A DNA stretch of 64,000 nt, taken from positions 744,001 to 808,000 of the forward strand of contig CANTUR010000613.1 in the NCBI GenBank assembly GCA_947683625.1, given 5' to 3'. How positions within the stretch are numbered: position 1 is the stretch's first letter; each line of letters starts with the position of its first letter. Below are positions 1 to 11,984 of this stretch, piece by piece. Made by a program: the position numbers and the translations under genes. The notes under the pieces are model-generated. The model made no database searches, was not told the origin of the DNA, and worked only from the letters and a program-made list of their open reading frames with translations. The DNA is from Mallotus nudiflorus (lineage: Eukaryota; Streptophyta; Magnoliopsida; Malpighiales; Euphorbiaceae).

Positions 1-3000
1 CGTGGGAGATAGAGAATTACCCGTTGATTTGATTTTGTTGGATGTGATGGAGTTCGATGTTATTTTGGGAATGGATTGGTTATCCCAGCATTATGCCGTG
101 GTAGATTGCAGGAATAAGGAGGTGATTTTCAGAATTCCTGGTGAAGAAGATTTTAAGTTTGTTGGTGATAAGAGTTCAGCACCTCAGAATCTTATTTCTG
201 TTATTTCAGCTAGGAAGTTATTGAGGAAAGGTTGTCAGGGGTTTTTGGCATTGGTTAGGGATACATCAGTGGAGAAGTTGTCACTCACAGATGTTCCTGT
301 TGCTTGTGAGTTTCCTGATGTTTTTCCCGAGGAGTTGCCAGGTTTACCACCTCACAGAGAGATTGAGTTATGTATAGATGTGGTTCCAGGTACTACTCCT
401 ATATCTATGCCACCCTATCGTATGGCTCCTGCAGAGTTGAGAGAGTTGAAGGAGCAGTTGCAAGAGTTATTGGATAAGGGTTTTATCAGACCTAGTGTTT
501 CTCCTTGGGGTGCACCAGTCTTGTTTGTGAAGAAGAAGGATGGTACCCTGAGACTGTGCATTGATTACAGAGAGCTTAATAAGGTGACGGTGAAGAACAA
601 GTATCCTCTCCCGAGGATAGATGATTTGTTTGATCAGTTACAGGGTGTATAGTTCTTTTCTAAGGTTGACTTGAGGTCGGGTTATCATCAGCTGCGTATC
701 AGTGAAGCTGATATTCCTAAGACAGCATTCCGTACTCGTTATGGTCATTATGAGTTTCTGGTGATGTCTTTTGGTTTGACTAATGCACCAGCAGCTTTTA
801 TGGACTTGATGAACAGGGTATTCAGACCGTATGTGGATCAATTTGTAGTAGTCTTCATTGATGATATACTAGTATATTCGAAGAGTATGGAAGAGCACGT
901 ATATCACTTGAGGATTGTACTACAGACACTGAGAGATCATCAGCTTTATGCTAAATTCTCGAAGTGTGATTTCTGGATGGAGAGTGTTTCTTTTCTTGGA
1001 CACGTAGTGTCTAAAGAAGGTATTCAGGTTGATCCACAGAAGGTTGAGGCAGTATCTGAGTGGCCTAGACCTACTTCTGTTACGGAAATTCGAAGTTTTC
1101 TGGGTTTAGCCGGGTACTATAGGCGGTTTGTGCAGGATATTTCTAGAATTGCAGCCCCTATGACTCGCTTGATTTAGAAGAATGTTAGATTCGAGTGGTC
1201 AGAAGCTTGTGAGAATAGTTTTCAGTTGTTGAAGGAGAAGTTGACCACAGCGCCAGTATTAGCTTTGCCTAATAGTGTGGATAAGTTCACAGTTTACTGT
1301 GATGCCTCTAGAATTGGTCTTGGTTGTGTGTTGATGCAGAATGGAAGGGTGATAGCCTATGCTTCGAGGCAATTGAAGAAGCATGAGCAGAACTATCCTA
1401 CACATGATCTTGAGATGGCTGCAGTGATCTTTGCTTTGAAGATTTGGAGACATTATTTGTACGGGGTGACTTGTGAGATATTTACTGATCACAAGAGCCT
1501 TAAGTACATTTTTCAGCAGCGAGATTTGAATTTGAGGCAGAGAAGATGGTTGGAATTGTTGAAGGATTATGATTGCGAGATTCTTTACCATTCGGGTAAA
1601 GCTAATGTGGTAGCAGATGCCTTGAGTAGGAAGTCCTCAGGTAGTCTTGCTCACATCGGTGTTGAGAGGAGACCATTGATCTAAGAATTGCAGTTGTTGG
1701 TGGATCAAGGTCTGATGATGAAGATTAGTAGATCAAGTGGACTGTTAGCTCAGTTTAAAGTATGATCTGTACTGAGGGATAGGATTAAAGCAGCTCAGAG
1801 CCGAGATCCTATTCTGGAAGAGCTTGCAGAGAATGTCAGAGCAGGAAAGTTCACTGATTTCACACTCGATGATGATGGTGTGTTGTGGATCAGTGGTAGA
1901 TTGTGTGTTCCTGATGTGAATGATTTGAGAGAAGAGATTTTAGAGGAAGCACATTCTATAGCCTACAACGTTCATCCCGGTGTTACTAAGATGTACCACA
2001 GTATCAGAGATTTATACTGGTGGGACGGATTGAAGAAGGATGTCGCTGATTATGTTGCTAAGTGCTTGACATGTCAACAAGTGAAAGCCGAACATCAGAA
2101 GCCTTCTGGGAAGCTTCAGCCTCTTCCTATTCCCGAGTGGAAGTGGGAAAGGATAGCTATGGATTTTATGGTCGGTTTACCTCGTTCGAAGGATGGATAG
2201 GATTCCATCTGGGTGATCATAGACAGATTGACGAAGTCTGCACATTTCTTGCCTGTGAAAGCCATATATTCAGTTGCTAGATTGGCGAAGTTGTACGTGA
2301 AGCATATTGTATGCCTTCATGGAGTACCTGTGTCCATTGTGTCAGATAGAGGTTCGGTGTTTACTTCTCTTTTTTGGCAGAAGTTGCAAGAAGCGATGGG
2401 CACTAGGTTGGATTTCAGTACTGCTTTTCATCCTCAGACAGATGGCCAGTCTGAGAGGACGATCCAGACACTAGAAGATATGTTGAGGATGTGTGTCTTG
2501 GATTTGGGAGGTAGCTGGGATGATCATTTGTCGCTTGTGGAGTTTGCATATAATAACAGCTACCATAGCAGTATTGGTATGGCACCATACGAGGCGTTGT
2601 ATGGAAGGAAGTGTAGATCCCCGTTGTGTTGGGATGAGATTGGTGAGAGAGTTTTGACTGGACCAGAGATGGTTCAGGATGCTGCAGAGAAAGTCGCCGT
2701 GATCAAGCGCAGATTAGAGACCGCAGTTAGCAGACAGAAGAGTTATGCGGATCCTAGGCACAGAGATGTGGAGTTTCAGGTTGGAGATTTTGTTTTTCTG
2801 AAAGTATCTCCGATGAAGGGTGTGATGAGATTTGGCAGGAAGGGTAAGTTAGCACCGAGATACATTGGACCGTTTGAGATTCTGGAGAGAGTTGGCACTG
2901 TTGCATATCGGTTGGATTTGCCTGCCGAGTATGTCACAGGTGCATCCAGTATTTCATATCTCGATGTTGAGGAAGTATATCTCAGACCCTTCGCACGTTT

Positions 3001-3203
3001 TGCAACTTAACAGTGTAGAAGTGAGTGAAGATTTGACGTTTGTGGAAGAACCTGTGGCGATCGTTGATTATCAAGTTCGACAGTTGCGATAGAAGCAGAT
3101 TCCGATGGTCAAGGTTCTGTGGCGTAGCGACAGAGTTGAAGAGCATACGTGGGAGACTGAAGCTGAGATGCGAGCTTCTTACCCGTATCTCTTTCCTTCT
3201 TGA
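1..3203 (+). pseudogene. Decayed gag-pol of a Ty3/gypsy chromovirus (3' part only)
   Basis: This is the protease-end, reverse transcriptase, RNase H, integrase and chromodomain part of a retrotransposon polyprotein. It is collinear with the intact copy at 58703-63454 from about position 60252 onward. Recognisable landmarks are the FIDD reverse-transcriptase motif, the CDAS RNase H motif and the SDRGS and QTDGQSERT integrase motifs. The reading frame is broken by in-frame stops ending at 652, 1177, 1684, 1765 and 2200. A one-base insertion near 2923-2925 shifts the frame, and a further stop in the shifted frame ends at 3092. The gag and the 5' LTR lie outside the window. Four of the six stops involve C-to-T change (CAG to TAG or TAA, CGA to TGA) relative to the intact copy. 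It is not functional. Confidence 0.95.
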
Positions 3204-3238
3204 TCTTTTCTTTTTAGAATTCGGGGACGAATTCTTGT

Positions 3239-3250
3239 AAGGAGGGAAGA
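3239..3250 (+). other. Polypurine tract of the left-hand element
   Basis: A purine run (AAGGAGGGAAGA) sits one base before the LTR start, where plus-strand DNA synthesis is primed in LTR retrotransposons. It differs by one base from the tract at 63496-63507 of the intact copy. Confidence 0.85.
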
Positions 3251-3251
3251 C

Positions 3252-6200
3252 TGTAATATCCCGTGTTTTTAAAAAATATTTTTACACTGTATCGGGATAT
3301 GCAGTGTTAATAATTTCTGTGCATTATATGATATTTTTATGAGTTAATATGTAATTTAAACCTATTTTAATTACTGTGTATTATTTTCAGTGTTTTACGT
3401 AAAATTTTCCCGGGACTTGCATTTTCGGGGAAATTTTCACGTAAACAATTTATTATTAATTATTTTAAATGTATTTACGGATTTGCATGAACTCATACAT
3501 ATTTTTAAATTATTAAATAAAGCTGTGTGTGAATATTTATTTAATTAGGGTTTAATATATATAACCCTAATATTTTATTATTTTATTATTTATTTATTAT
3601 TATTTAATTATTTTATTTATTATTAAATTATTAAAATTTATTATTTTATTATTATTTATTTATTAATATTTAATTATTTTAATTTATTTTATTTATTTTT
3701 TCCTTTTTTCTTTTTTTTTCCTTTTTTTTTCTTTTTCTTTCCTTTTTCTTTCTTTTTCTTTTTCTTCTTCTTCTTCTTCTTCTTTCCTCCCGCGCCCGAC
3801 GCCCGACCACCATCCCTCACCGTCTGCAACTCCGGCCGCCTACTGTCGGTGTGCCTCCCGGCTTGCCACCGCCGTTCCCAGCCGTCCCCCGCCGCCTCCA
3901 GCCCCTTTCCCCGGCGCCGGCAGCTTCATTTCTTCCTCTTTTGGCCGAAATCTTCCCTTCGCCGTTTCTCCCTCCTCCGACCACCGTTTTCGACACCGCC
4001 GGTCTTCATCGACTCCTTGAGCTCCGGTGATTCCAATTCTAAGCTCCTTTTAGCCTGAAATCAAGTGGATTTTGAGGTTTGAGCTAAAACTCAATTCGGT
4101 CACATTAGGGTTTTCAATTTTTTTTAGCTTCGAATTGGATGATTCATGGAAACTTCCTTCACAAATGTTGTTCCTAGTAGCTTAATCTTCATGTATGAAT
4201 TTTCGTAGAATTTTTGGAGGTTTTTTGGATTTTTGGGTATTTTTGAATATTTTAATATTATTTTCTAATTTTCGGAAATTAATTATTTAAATTATGAAAT
4301 TGGATTTTATGGTTGGATTAGGTGTTGAAATGAATTATAGGAATTTATTTGGAATTTTTATGAATTTCTAAGTATTTATTTTTAATTATTGAAGTTTATG
4401 GAATTTTGGAAAAATTAGGTTAAATGTGTTTTTATTTGAATTTGATTGGTTAATTGAGTTTAAATATTGATATTATTGATAAATATGTTGAGAAAATTAA
4501 TTTTGGATAATTGTATGATTTTTGGTGAATTTTTGAAGTAATTTAAGTATATTTATATATATAGGGGTATTTTGGTAATTTTGCCCTAAATTGTCTAAAA
4601 ATGTAATTTAATTGGTTTTAATATTTATTTAAGGTATAAAAATGATTTCTACAAAATATTTGGTATTTTTAACTAATTAAAACTATTTTTCGGAAATTAT
4701 TTTCAATTATATATATAATATACGATTTTTCTAATAAAATGAGTTTTATCGGTTTTTACAGTGTTTTAAAGGTTAATTATGTAATTTCTACTTATAAAAT
4801 GTATTTCTATGTTATGAAGATATTTTTGGTATATTTGAATTATTCTGTGTTTGTGGACCCCGGTCGACAGATTGTAGTTTGGAGTCCGACCGAGGGGTTG
4901 TGGATTTTTGTTGAGCTTGTTTTTTTCGAAGTGTATTTCTTTGCAGGGTCGGCTCTACTCTTTTGAGTAGAGAGATGTCCATTTTACAGGGGAGGTTCTG
5001 CCGGATTTTTGGTAGAATTCTCGTAAAACGTGATGTCCGATCGAACCCTAATTCTGTTTCTGTATTTTAAATACTCTAGATTGAATTCTAGGATTTCTAT
5101 TAGGGTTATTCTGATGTCAGTTAATTATTTCTTGTTTAGTTGCGCCGAGAACGAGGGCTAGTGGACCAGGCCCGTCGGACCTGTCTCGTGGAGCGCACTA
5201 GGTGAGTTACTATACTATATATATATGCTTAGGATGCATGATTTAGAAATATATGTTTTATTTTGATTAAAATGCATAAATAATGTGATTTGTATTTAAG
5301 TATATTTTTGGTATATAATAAACTATATACATGTTTTATTAATAAAATATATTTAAAATGTTTTTAAATATATTTTTAATTTAATTTATGATTTGATTAG
5401 ATTTATTTGACATATATATATACTCAAATATACCTGGTTTATGTTTGGTATATTTCCGGTATATATATGGTTTATATTGTTATTTTATTTATATTCATGC
5501 ATCATTTATTTTGTGAATGAATGTTTTATATTTAATGATGAAGGATATCAATAGAACGTGCTACCTAGTGGGCAGCACTAGGACCGAGTACGTACCGGTA
5601 CGCCTATAGTATTTAGGCTATTTTACTAACTATTTGTGGATATTGATTTGATATGATTATTGATATGTGAGATGTGGTTTGTGGGTGTGATTGTTGGAGC
5701 TCGGTTGACCAAGTGTCTCGGGGCCAATCACACTGGCAGTTAGACTGCTGGAGCTCGGTTGACTTAGTGTCTCGGGGCCAGTCTACTGTCCAAATGGATT
5801 AAGTGAATATATTTGGATTAAGTGAGCCTGTATGGCCAGAGTGTTGTTTAACACTATTTTCTGAGGTTGCGATATTCTAGGGTTCTATGTGATCCTTCAT
5901 AAAAGAGGTTTTTCAGATAAAATATATAAAATGATTTTATTGCATCTGTGTGCAATTGCTTGTATATATACATATTATATATATACTGTTGACTGTATGC
6001 ATTATCACTTAGTGTGTATGTATATATATTATAGTAATTCACTCAGTGAGGTCTGACTCCCCTCCGTTGACTATTTTTCAGGAGAGTCAACTTCCTCAGA
6101 CCTCAGTAGCAGGTCGATACGCCGGATTTCTTCCGCCCCGGCTTCTTTATGTAAATTGTCTACTTGAGTCTTATTTATTTTATCTAGACACTGCAGTAGT

Positions 6201-6486
6201 TGTGAATTACAGTATTGGATTTCATGTATTTTATTTTAAAGAGATGTATTATATATAAACTAGATTTGTATTAAAGATTATATATATGTGATGTGATGAG
6301 TTTTGAATTAAATCCAGTTGATATGGATAATATTATGATATTATGATTTTTATTTTCCGCTGCATATTATACTGTTACTGTTATTATGGCATGCTTTATT
6401 TTATTTTTAGGCTTGCTACGGGTTCCGGATTCGAAAGAATTCCCGTTCCCTAGCGCCGGTCATGGCCCCTGTTTTGGGTCGTGACA
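3252..6486 (+). repeat. 3' LTR of the left-hand chromovirus
   Basis: A 3235-bp LTR with TG...CA ends (TGTAATATCCCG to GGTCGTGACA), directly after the polypurine tract. Inside, in order, are a long pyrimidine tract (about 3700-3785), a GC-rich patch (3790-4030), AT-rich intron-like sequence, a TTTCTTTGCAG acceptor-like site near 4946, an AG/GTGAGT donor-like site near 5200, a short hairpin plus the palindrome CGTACCGGTACG near 5590, twin hairpins at 5685-5785 and the conserved terminal block. The flank after the LTR is CTTAT. The matching target duplication would be left of the window. Confidence 0.93.
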
Positions 6487-9400
6487 CTTATAGACTCTAT
6501 AGACCCCGAAAAGATCACAGACCCTGGCCAAGTACTGGAAATAATTCTTTCCCAAACTACTAAAATATACCACCCCCAACTACTATGATGATCAACTCAT
6601 GAGTTAGTGAGGAAGAAGTGTTAAACTCCTTTGCGGACCTAAACTTTAAAACCAATGAGAAATCTCGTAATGCCCTAAAGATATGGAAAGAGCATAAGAC
6701 TTATTGGGTTAGCCTTCAGGAAAGTTCAATTATAAGGTGTTTTATACTAAACCACCTTTTTTTGACAAACCCTTTGAGTCGATTGTGCCTACAGGATGGG
6801 GTGATGAGTTTGATAATGAGAAGCTGCTAGACCAGAAAGAAAATTCATAGTTGAGGTATAAAAAGATGAAGTCATAGAGATAGTTGGCAAGAATATACAA
6901 AAATAGCTATTATATCAACCACCTGAAGGATAGCCACCATGAGACTCAACATCCCTAACATCTAGAATAGGAAATAAATTTTCTTATTGTCTTCTTTGAA
7001 TAAAACTTTAGTTTGTTTAGAACTTGTTTTGTTTTAGTGATCAATGATATGAATTTTGATCATGCTTACTTATGTAATGTACATCATAATGGTACTGTGC
7101 ATTATAATATTGATTGCATCTGAATGTTTAACATAAATTCAATTTAATTAGATTCATTCAGCATGGGCAAAAATGAAAATTCAAAGAACATCCATATATC
7201 ATATGATGTAACTTCTGAATATAGAAAATTTGAGGAAAAAATAAAAAGAATAAAAAAAAGGAGAAACAACAAGGAGAAAGAAAAAGAAAAAATAGTAAGG
7301 TAAAAATTAAAGAAAAAAATAGGACTAGCTGGTAACAAGAGTTGTATCATGTGATGTAATGAATGTTCTCATTATTGCCCTAATGGATGAGTAAAATTGA
7401 AGTTGAACTTTTTGTTCAAATATCGCATATTTGTATTTATCATACTACATAAGTATCTGAATGAAAAGACAACACATAATAAAAGATAAAATTAGAGCTA
7501 TGAGAACACTATTTTAATTATGTTTTCTTATTTGCCACCCCTTTATGATTTTATTTGAAAGTCTAGTGTCCTCTTGTACATAAACAATTCAGGTGGCTTA
7601 AATAACTTATGTCACAACCTATACCTTGTAATTATCATAAATCATTTCATCAGTATCAAGCCTCATATTCTGCTTAAAAGTTCTTTGAAGTGCAAGTCTA
7701 GTTAATTTCATCATCATGAATTTACTTCAGTAAGTTTGCCCACTCCTTTGCATCTTCAATGTATGAGATTGCAAATAATAGGTTAGTAAGTTAAAGGATC
7801 AACAATAACAGTGAACGAACTAGGCCTCTTGCACATAAAAATGAAAAAAGATAGCTAGAATAGTATGAATGAATCCAGAATGAAGTTGGGGACAAAATGT
7901 AATTTTGAGGGAAAATTGCAAAACAATAAGTCTGCATTCAAAGAGCGAAGATGGATAATAAATTATAAAAGCTAATACATAAGCTACTATACAACAAAAG
8001 TAGTATCAAAAAGAAAAGTTCAATAGTGCATCAGTCAATCATGAGCCTTAGTATAAAGCTAAAGACCCCATTTATTGGCCTGGTCATCAGTCCAATGAAC
8101 TGTATCAGAAGCTCTAACATTAGAATTACCAATAGCGAAGCATTCACTACTCAAACCTATAAGTTGTTGATGAGGCACGTCATTCTCTCACTCTAAGCTG
8201 CGAACATAGCTTCGTTCGAAACAGAAGACCTATTAGGATTATGCATGTCATACATAACTTTCATACACTTGCATACATTTATTGTGAAATACTTGCTTTG
8301 CATAATAAAGTCCTTAAGCTCAATCAAGATTGTACAAATACTCTACCACTAACATTCAAAATTAGTATTGAAAAAGTGCAGGAAAGTAGTTAGAGAATTC
8401 ATATATGATGCATCTAAAGAAGTAAAATAGGAAGAGCAATACTATCAAGGTGAACTTGATGCTCAACAGAACTTTAGACCTCAAGAGCCTAACAAATTAT
8501 GGGCCTATCTAGTAAGGGAATATCATTGACAGTGATACTTGTAAAAGCATCATCTTGGCGACCTTAAGAGGCTGGATAGGACGCTCAAGCTCCTCAAATT
8601 CAACATCCATTTCCATAGTCTCATCTGAAGCATCATCTGGAATATCTCTCCATAACAGCTAGACCAGTGTAGGGTATGAAATATGATGATGAGAAGGTCC
8701 AACATGTCAGCAATACATTTGTCAGCCCTATAAAAGGGAAGAATGCACTTTAAACCTAAAATGAATGCACTTTGAAAAATTATTTGATAATGAAATAAGA
8801 TCTCTAACTCCTGAACGTTTTTTATAGGAGATATTAAGAATAGGAATAAAGCCCTCTACCATAGCATTAATGGAATGGCAGAAATATAAACGTAGCCCAA
8901 AGCCACAACTTTAATGGTAGAGTATCATGACCCTATGATCAAAGACATCATCACCATAATTAAAAGGGAAGAACACAAAAGAATAATACTGCATTTTGAT
9001 AAAATTTATTCACTTGTAAATATACCATACTAACTTATGGTATTTTATGCAGGGAAAAATAAAAGAGAATGAAGAAAGTGAAAGGAATTGATACATCAAA
9101 AAAATCAAACAAGATTGCAAATGCTAATCGTTCATTAGAATATCACCTTACGTGATAAACGACTTGCCAAACACTTATCAAAATAATCAAGGGAAGTAAC
9201 AAAACCTTATTTCCTTAGATTCTAAAATAAAAGTACAATCTCAATAATAAAATCCATAAATTGAAAATAAATTCATCCACTTCATGAGATCATGTGCGAA
9301 AAGCCTATCTCATGACCTTTGATCATAATGGCTCTTTTTTATTAGTCTTGCAAAATTCAGATGTTCAATTAACAGTTTTGTATTGAGAGTTTATAAAATC

Positions 9401-9539
9401 TAATCAATTTAATGCTTGCTTTACACTTAAATAAGTGGAAGAAAATGAAAATAAAAAATTTATGGACTTGCATTATAAATTGCTTGAATTTTAAAGTATG
9501 ATTTTAGTCTTTTGAATGATAAGTGTGCATATAATCTAC
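6487..9539. other. Anonymous AT-rich sequence with one coding-like trace
   Basis: About 3 kb in which I recognise no gene, LTR or terminal repeat. The only protein-like trace is an open stretch of 42 codons on the plus strand at 6725-6850, with a fragment reading PFESIVPTGWGDEFDNE. Frameshifts just upstream and stops just downstream break it. I do not recognise the family. The stretch could be a decayed retroelement body, since tandem arrays follow it. Confidence 0.4.
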
Positions 9540-9885
9540 TCTAATGCTCAGAAATGAGTATGAGTACAAATCCCTTGATGTTAGCCATGCTAAGTAATAC
9601 GAGAAAGGTAGGGAATACTAAGAGGAGATTCAAAATAAGAGTAAGCATAATTTACTCCAATGCTTAGAAATAAGTAAGAGTATTAACGAGAATCTCTAGT
9701 GGTATCCATATTGAATAATATAAGAAAGGTAGGGAAATACTAAAAGAGGACCATGCCAAAAAAGAAAAACTATTTTATTTACTCCTATGCTCTATAAAAG
9801 TATGAGTATCCAAAGGACCTTTCCAATAGTATCCACGTTAAGTAATATTAAAAGGGTAGGGAAATACTCAGATAAGGAAGAAAAG
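9540..9885. repeat. Three diverged ~118-bp tandem repeats
   Basis: Three successive units share the pattern 'ctc-atgct...agtatgagta', then '...atccat-ttaagtaata', then 'gaaaggtagggaaatact'. They begin near 9540, 9656 and 9776. Copies are strongly diverged and vary in length. Confidence 0.7.
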
Positions 9886-10389
9886 CACAAAAATAATTCA
9901 AAGGCTATTTTGATACTCAAAATTCAATATGTTTATGCTCAATTTTCATAAGTTTTGTATAGAAAATTCTCTCTAAAATTAGGTGTGGAAGTAAGCTCTT
10001 CACTTGGTAAAAGAGATGGTATTAACATAAGATGGTTAACAATGCCTTTGACCTCTACAAATGGCAAATAAATGATAGTCATGAAATTAAAAAATAGTGA
10101 GTGCATGCTATCTCATGAAAAGTGATGAATTTTCTCATGAATTTTCAACATTATAATGAGCTTTTATACCTTCATCATAATTAAAACTAACTTTATCAAG
10201 TCTGTAGGAATTGTAAATCTAAAAGGAAGTGCACCCACATGATAGAGTTGGTTAACAGAGTGGAATTGAAATTAGTCAGTAAAGAAATTCTAATTAGTCA
10301 ACACAATAAAATTCAAAGTCAATAAGCAAAAATGCTAATAAGTTAATACAAAGAATTCAAAGCATTCGACTCAAACAACCAAAGATAAA

Positions 10390-11250
10390 AATCATGAGCA
10401 ATTATAAATTGTAGCATCATAAGCGAGCAATGAAAAGATTGCAGCCAATTCATAAGCAGTCATGGATTGTAGCATTATCAAAGGCGAGTAATGTGAAGGT
10501 TGTAGCTAATCACGAGTAGTTGTGGACTTTAGCATTATCAAAGGTGAGTAATGAAAGGATTGCAGTCAATTTGCAAGCAATTATGGACAGTACCATTAAA
10601 GGCGAGCAATGGAAGGGTTACGACTAATCATGAGCAATTATGAATTGTAGCATCATCAGCGAGCAATGGAAGGGTTATAGCCAATCACAAGCAGTTATAG
10701 ACTATAGCATCAAAGGTGAGCAATGAAAGGGTTGCAGCTAATCAACCAATAGCTATGGAATGTAGCATTAAAGGTGAGAAATGGAAAGGTTATAGCTAAT
10801 CACAAGTAGTTATAGAGTGCAATATCATCAGTGAGCAATGGAAGGGTTACAACTAATTGCGAGCAGTTATGGACTGTGGCATCAAAAGTGAGCATTGAAA
10901 GGATTGCAGTCAATTTGTAAGCAATTATGGATTGTAGCATCATCGACTAAAAATGAAAGGGTTATAACTAAATCGCGAACAATTATGGATTGTATCATCA
11001 AAGGGCTAGTAATGAAAGGGTTGCAACTAATCAAAATTAGGAGTAATTACAGATTGTAGCATCAAGAACGAGCAACAAAAGGGTTGCAGTTGATTAAAAT
11101 CATCAGTGAGCAAGGACGGGATTATAATAAAATCAAAAGTCATGAGTAGTTATGGACTACAGTGTCAAAAGTAGACAATGAAAGGGTTATAGTTATTCAA
11201 AACTTGTAAGGAATTATAGATTGCAGCAACATAAAGCTACATTGAGGAAT
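10390..11250. repeat. ~58-bp minisatellite, about 14 copies
   Basis: A tandem array whose unit contains GAGCAATGGAAGGGTTGCAG, then a 'taatcacgagcagttatgga' segment and 'ctgtagcatcaaag'. Recognisable unit starts recur near 10423, 10481, 10540, 10599, 10660, 10716, 10774, 10835, 10893, 10952, 11010, 11070, 11105 and 11165. Spacing is mostly 56-61 bp with one shortened unit. It abuts the next array. Confidence 0.85.
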
Positions 11251-11984
11251 GATAAAAGCAACATTATATGACTGAGTACATTGGATCCTTTCAATTAAGA
11301 CTATACGACCAAGTATAGTTAACATTGTACGACTAAGTACAATGTACCCTTTCAATTAGGACTATATGACTGAGTATAGTCAACATTGTACGATCAAGTA
11401 CAATGTATCCTTTCAAACCATACTATACAATAGTGTATAGTCAACATTATATGATTGAGTATGATGTATTCCTTTTAATCCAGACTATACGATTGAGTAT
11501 AGTCGACATCATATGACTGAGTATGATGTATCCCTTCCAATCAAGACTATATGTCCGAGTATAGTCGATATTGTACAATCGAGTACAATGTAGTCTTTTA
11601 GTCAATACTATACGTCCAATTATAGTCAACATCATACAACGGAGTATGATGTATCCTTCCAATTTGACTATATAATTGAGTATAGTCAACATTGTACAAT
11701 CGAGTACAATTCATCCTTTCAATCGAGACTATAAGACTGAATATAGTCGACATCATACGACCAAGTATGATGTATCCCTTTTAATCCAAACTATATGATC
11801 GAGTATAGTCGACATCATATGATCAAGTACGATGTATCCCTTTCAATCCAAACTATATGATCAAGTATCATACGATCGAGTGTGATGTATCCTTCCAATA
11901 TGACTATACAAACAAGTATAGTCAACATCATATGACTGAGTGTGATGTATCCTTCCCAATCAACGCTGTACGTCCGAGTATAGT
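11251..11984. repeat. ~60-bp palindromic minisatellite, about 12 copies
   Basis: Each unit has two dyads with six-base loops. The first is ACTATAC-gaccga-GTATAGT. The second is ATTGTAC-gactga-GTACAAT in some units and ATCATAC-gactga-GTATGAT in others. A 'gtatcctttcaatc' linker follows. The loop core is usually GACYGA or GATCGA. Both arms of the second dyad change together between the two versions. The array is cut at 11984 by the LTR that starts at 11985, so its original right end is missing. Confidence 0.88.

Noticed and set aside
6046..6258. A 70-codon open frame in the LTR, nearly repeated at 39017-39229 (minus strand) and partly at 29358-29624 and 21737-22024
   Set aside because: It lies in homologous LTR sequence, covers the acceptor-like site, lacks any known motif and is broken in other copies. 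Similarity is explained by LTR homology.
10390..11250. Regularly spaced repeats resembling a CRISPR array
   Set aside because: The whole unit repeats with drift. There are no invariant repeats with unique spacers, and the DNA is plant nuclear sequence. It is a minisatellite.
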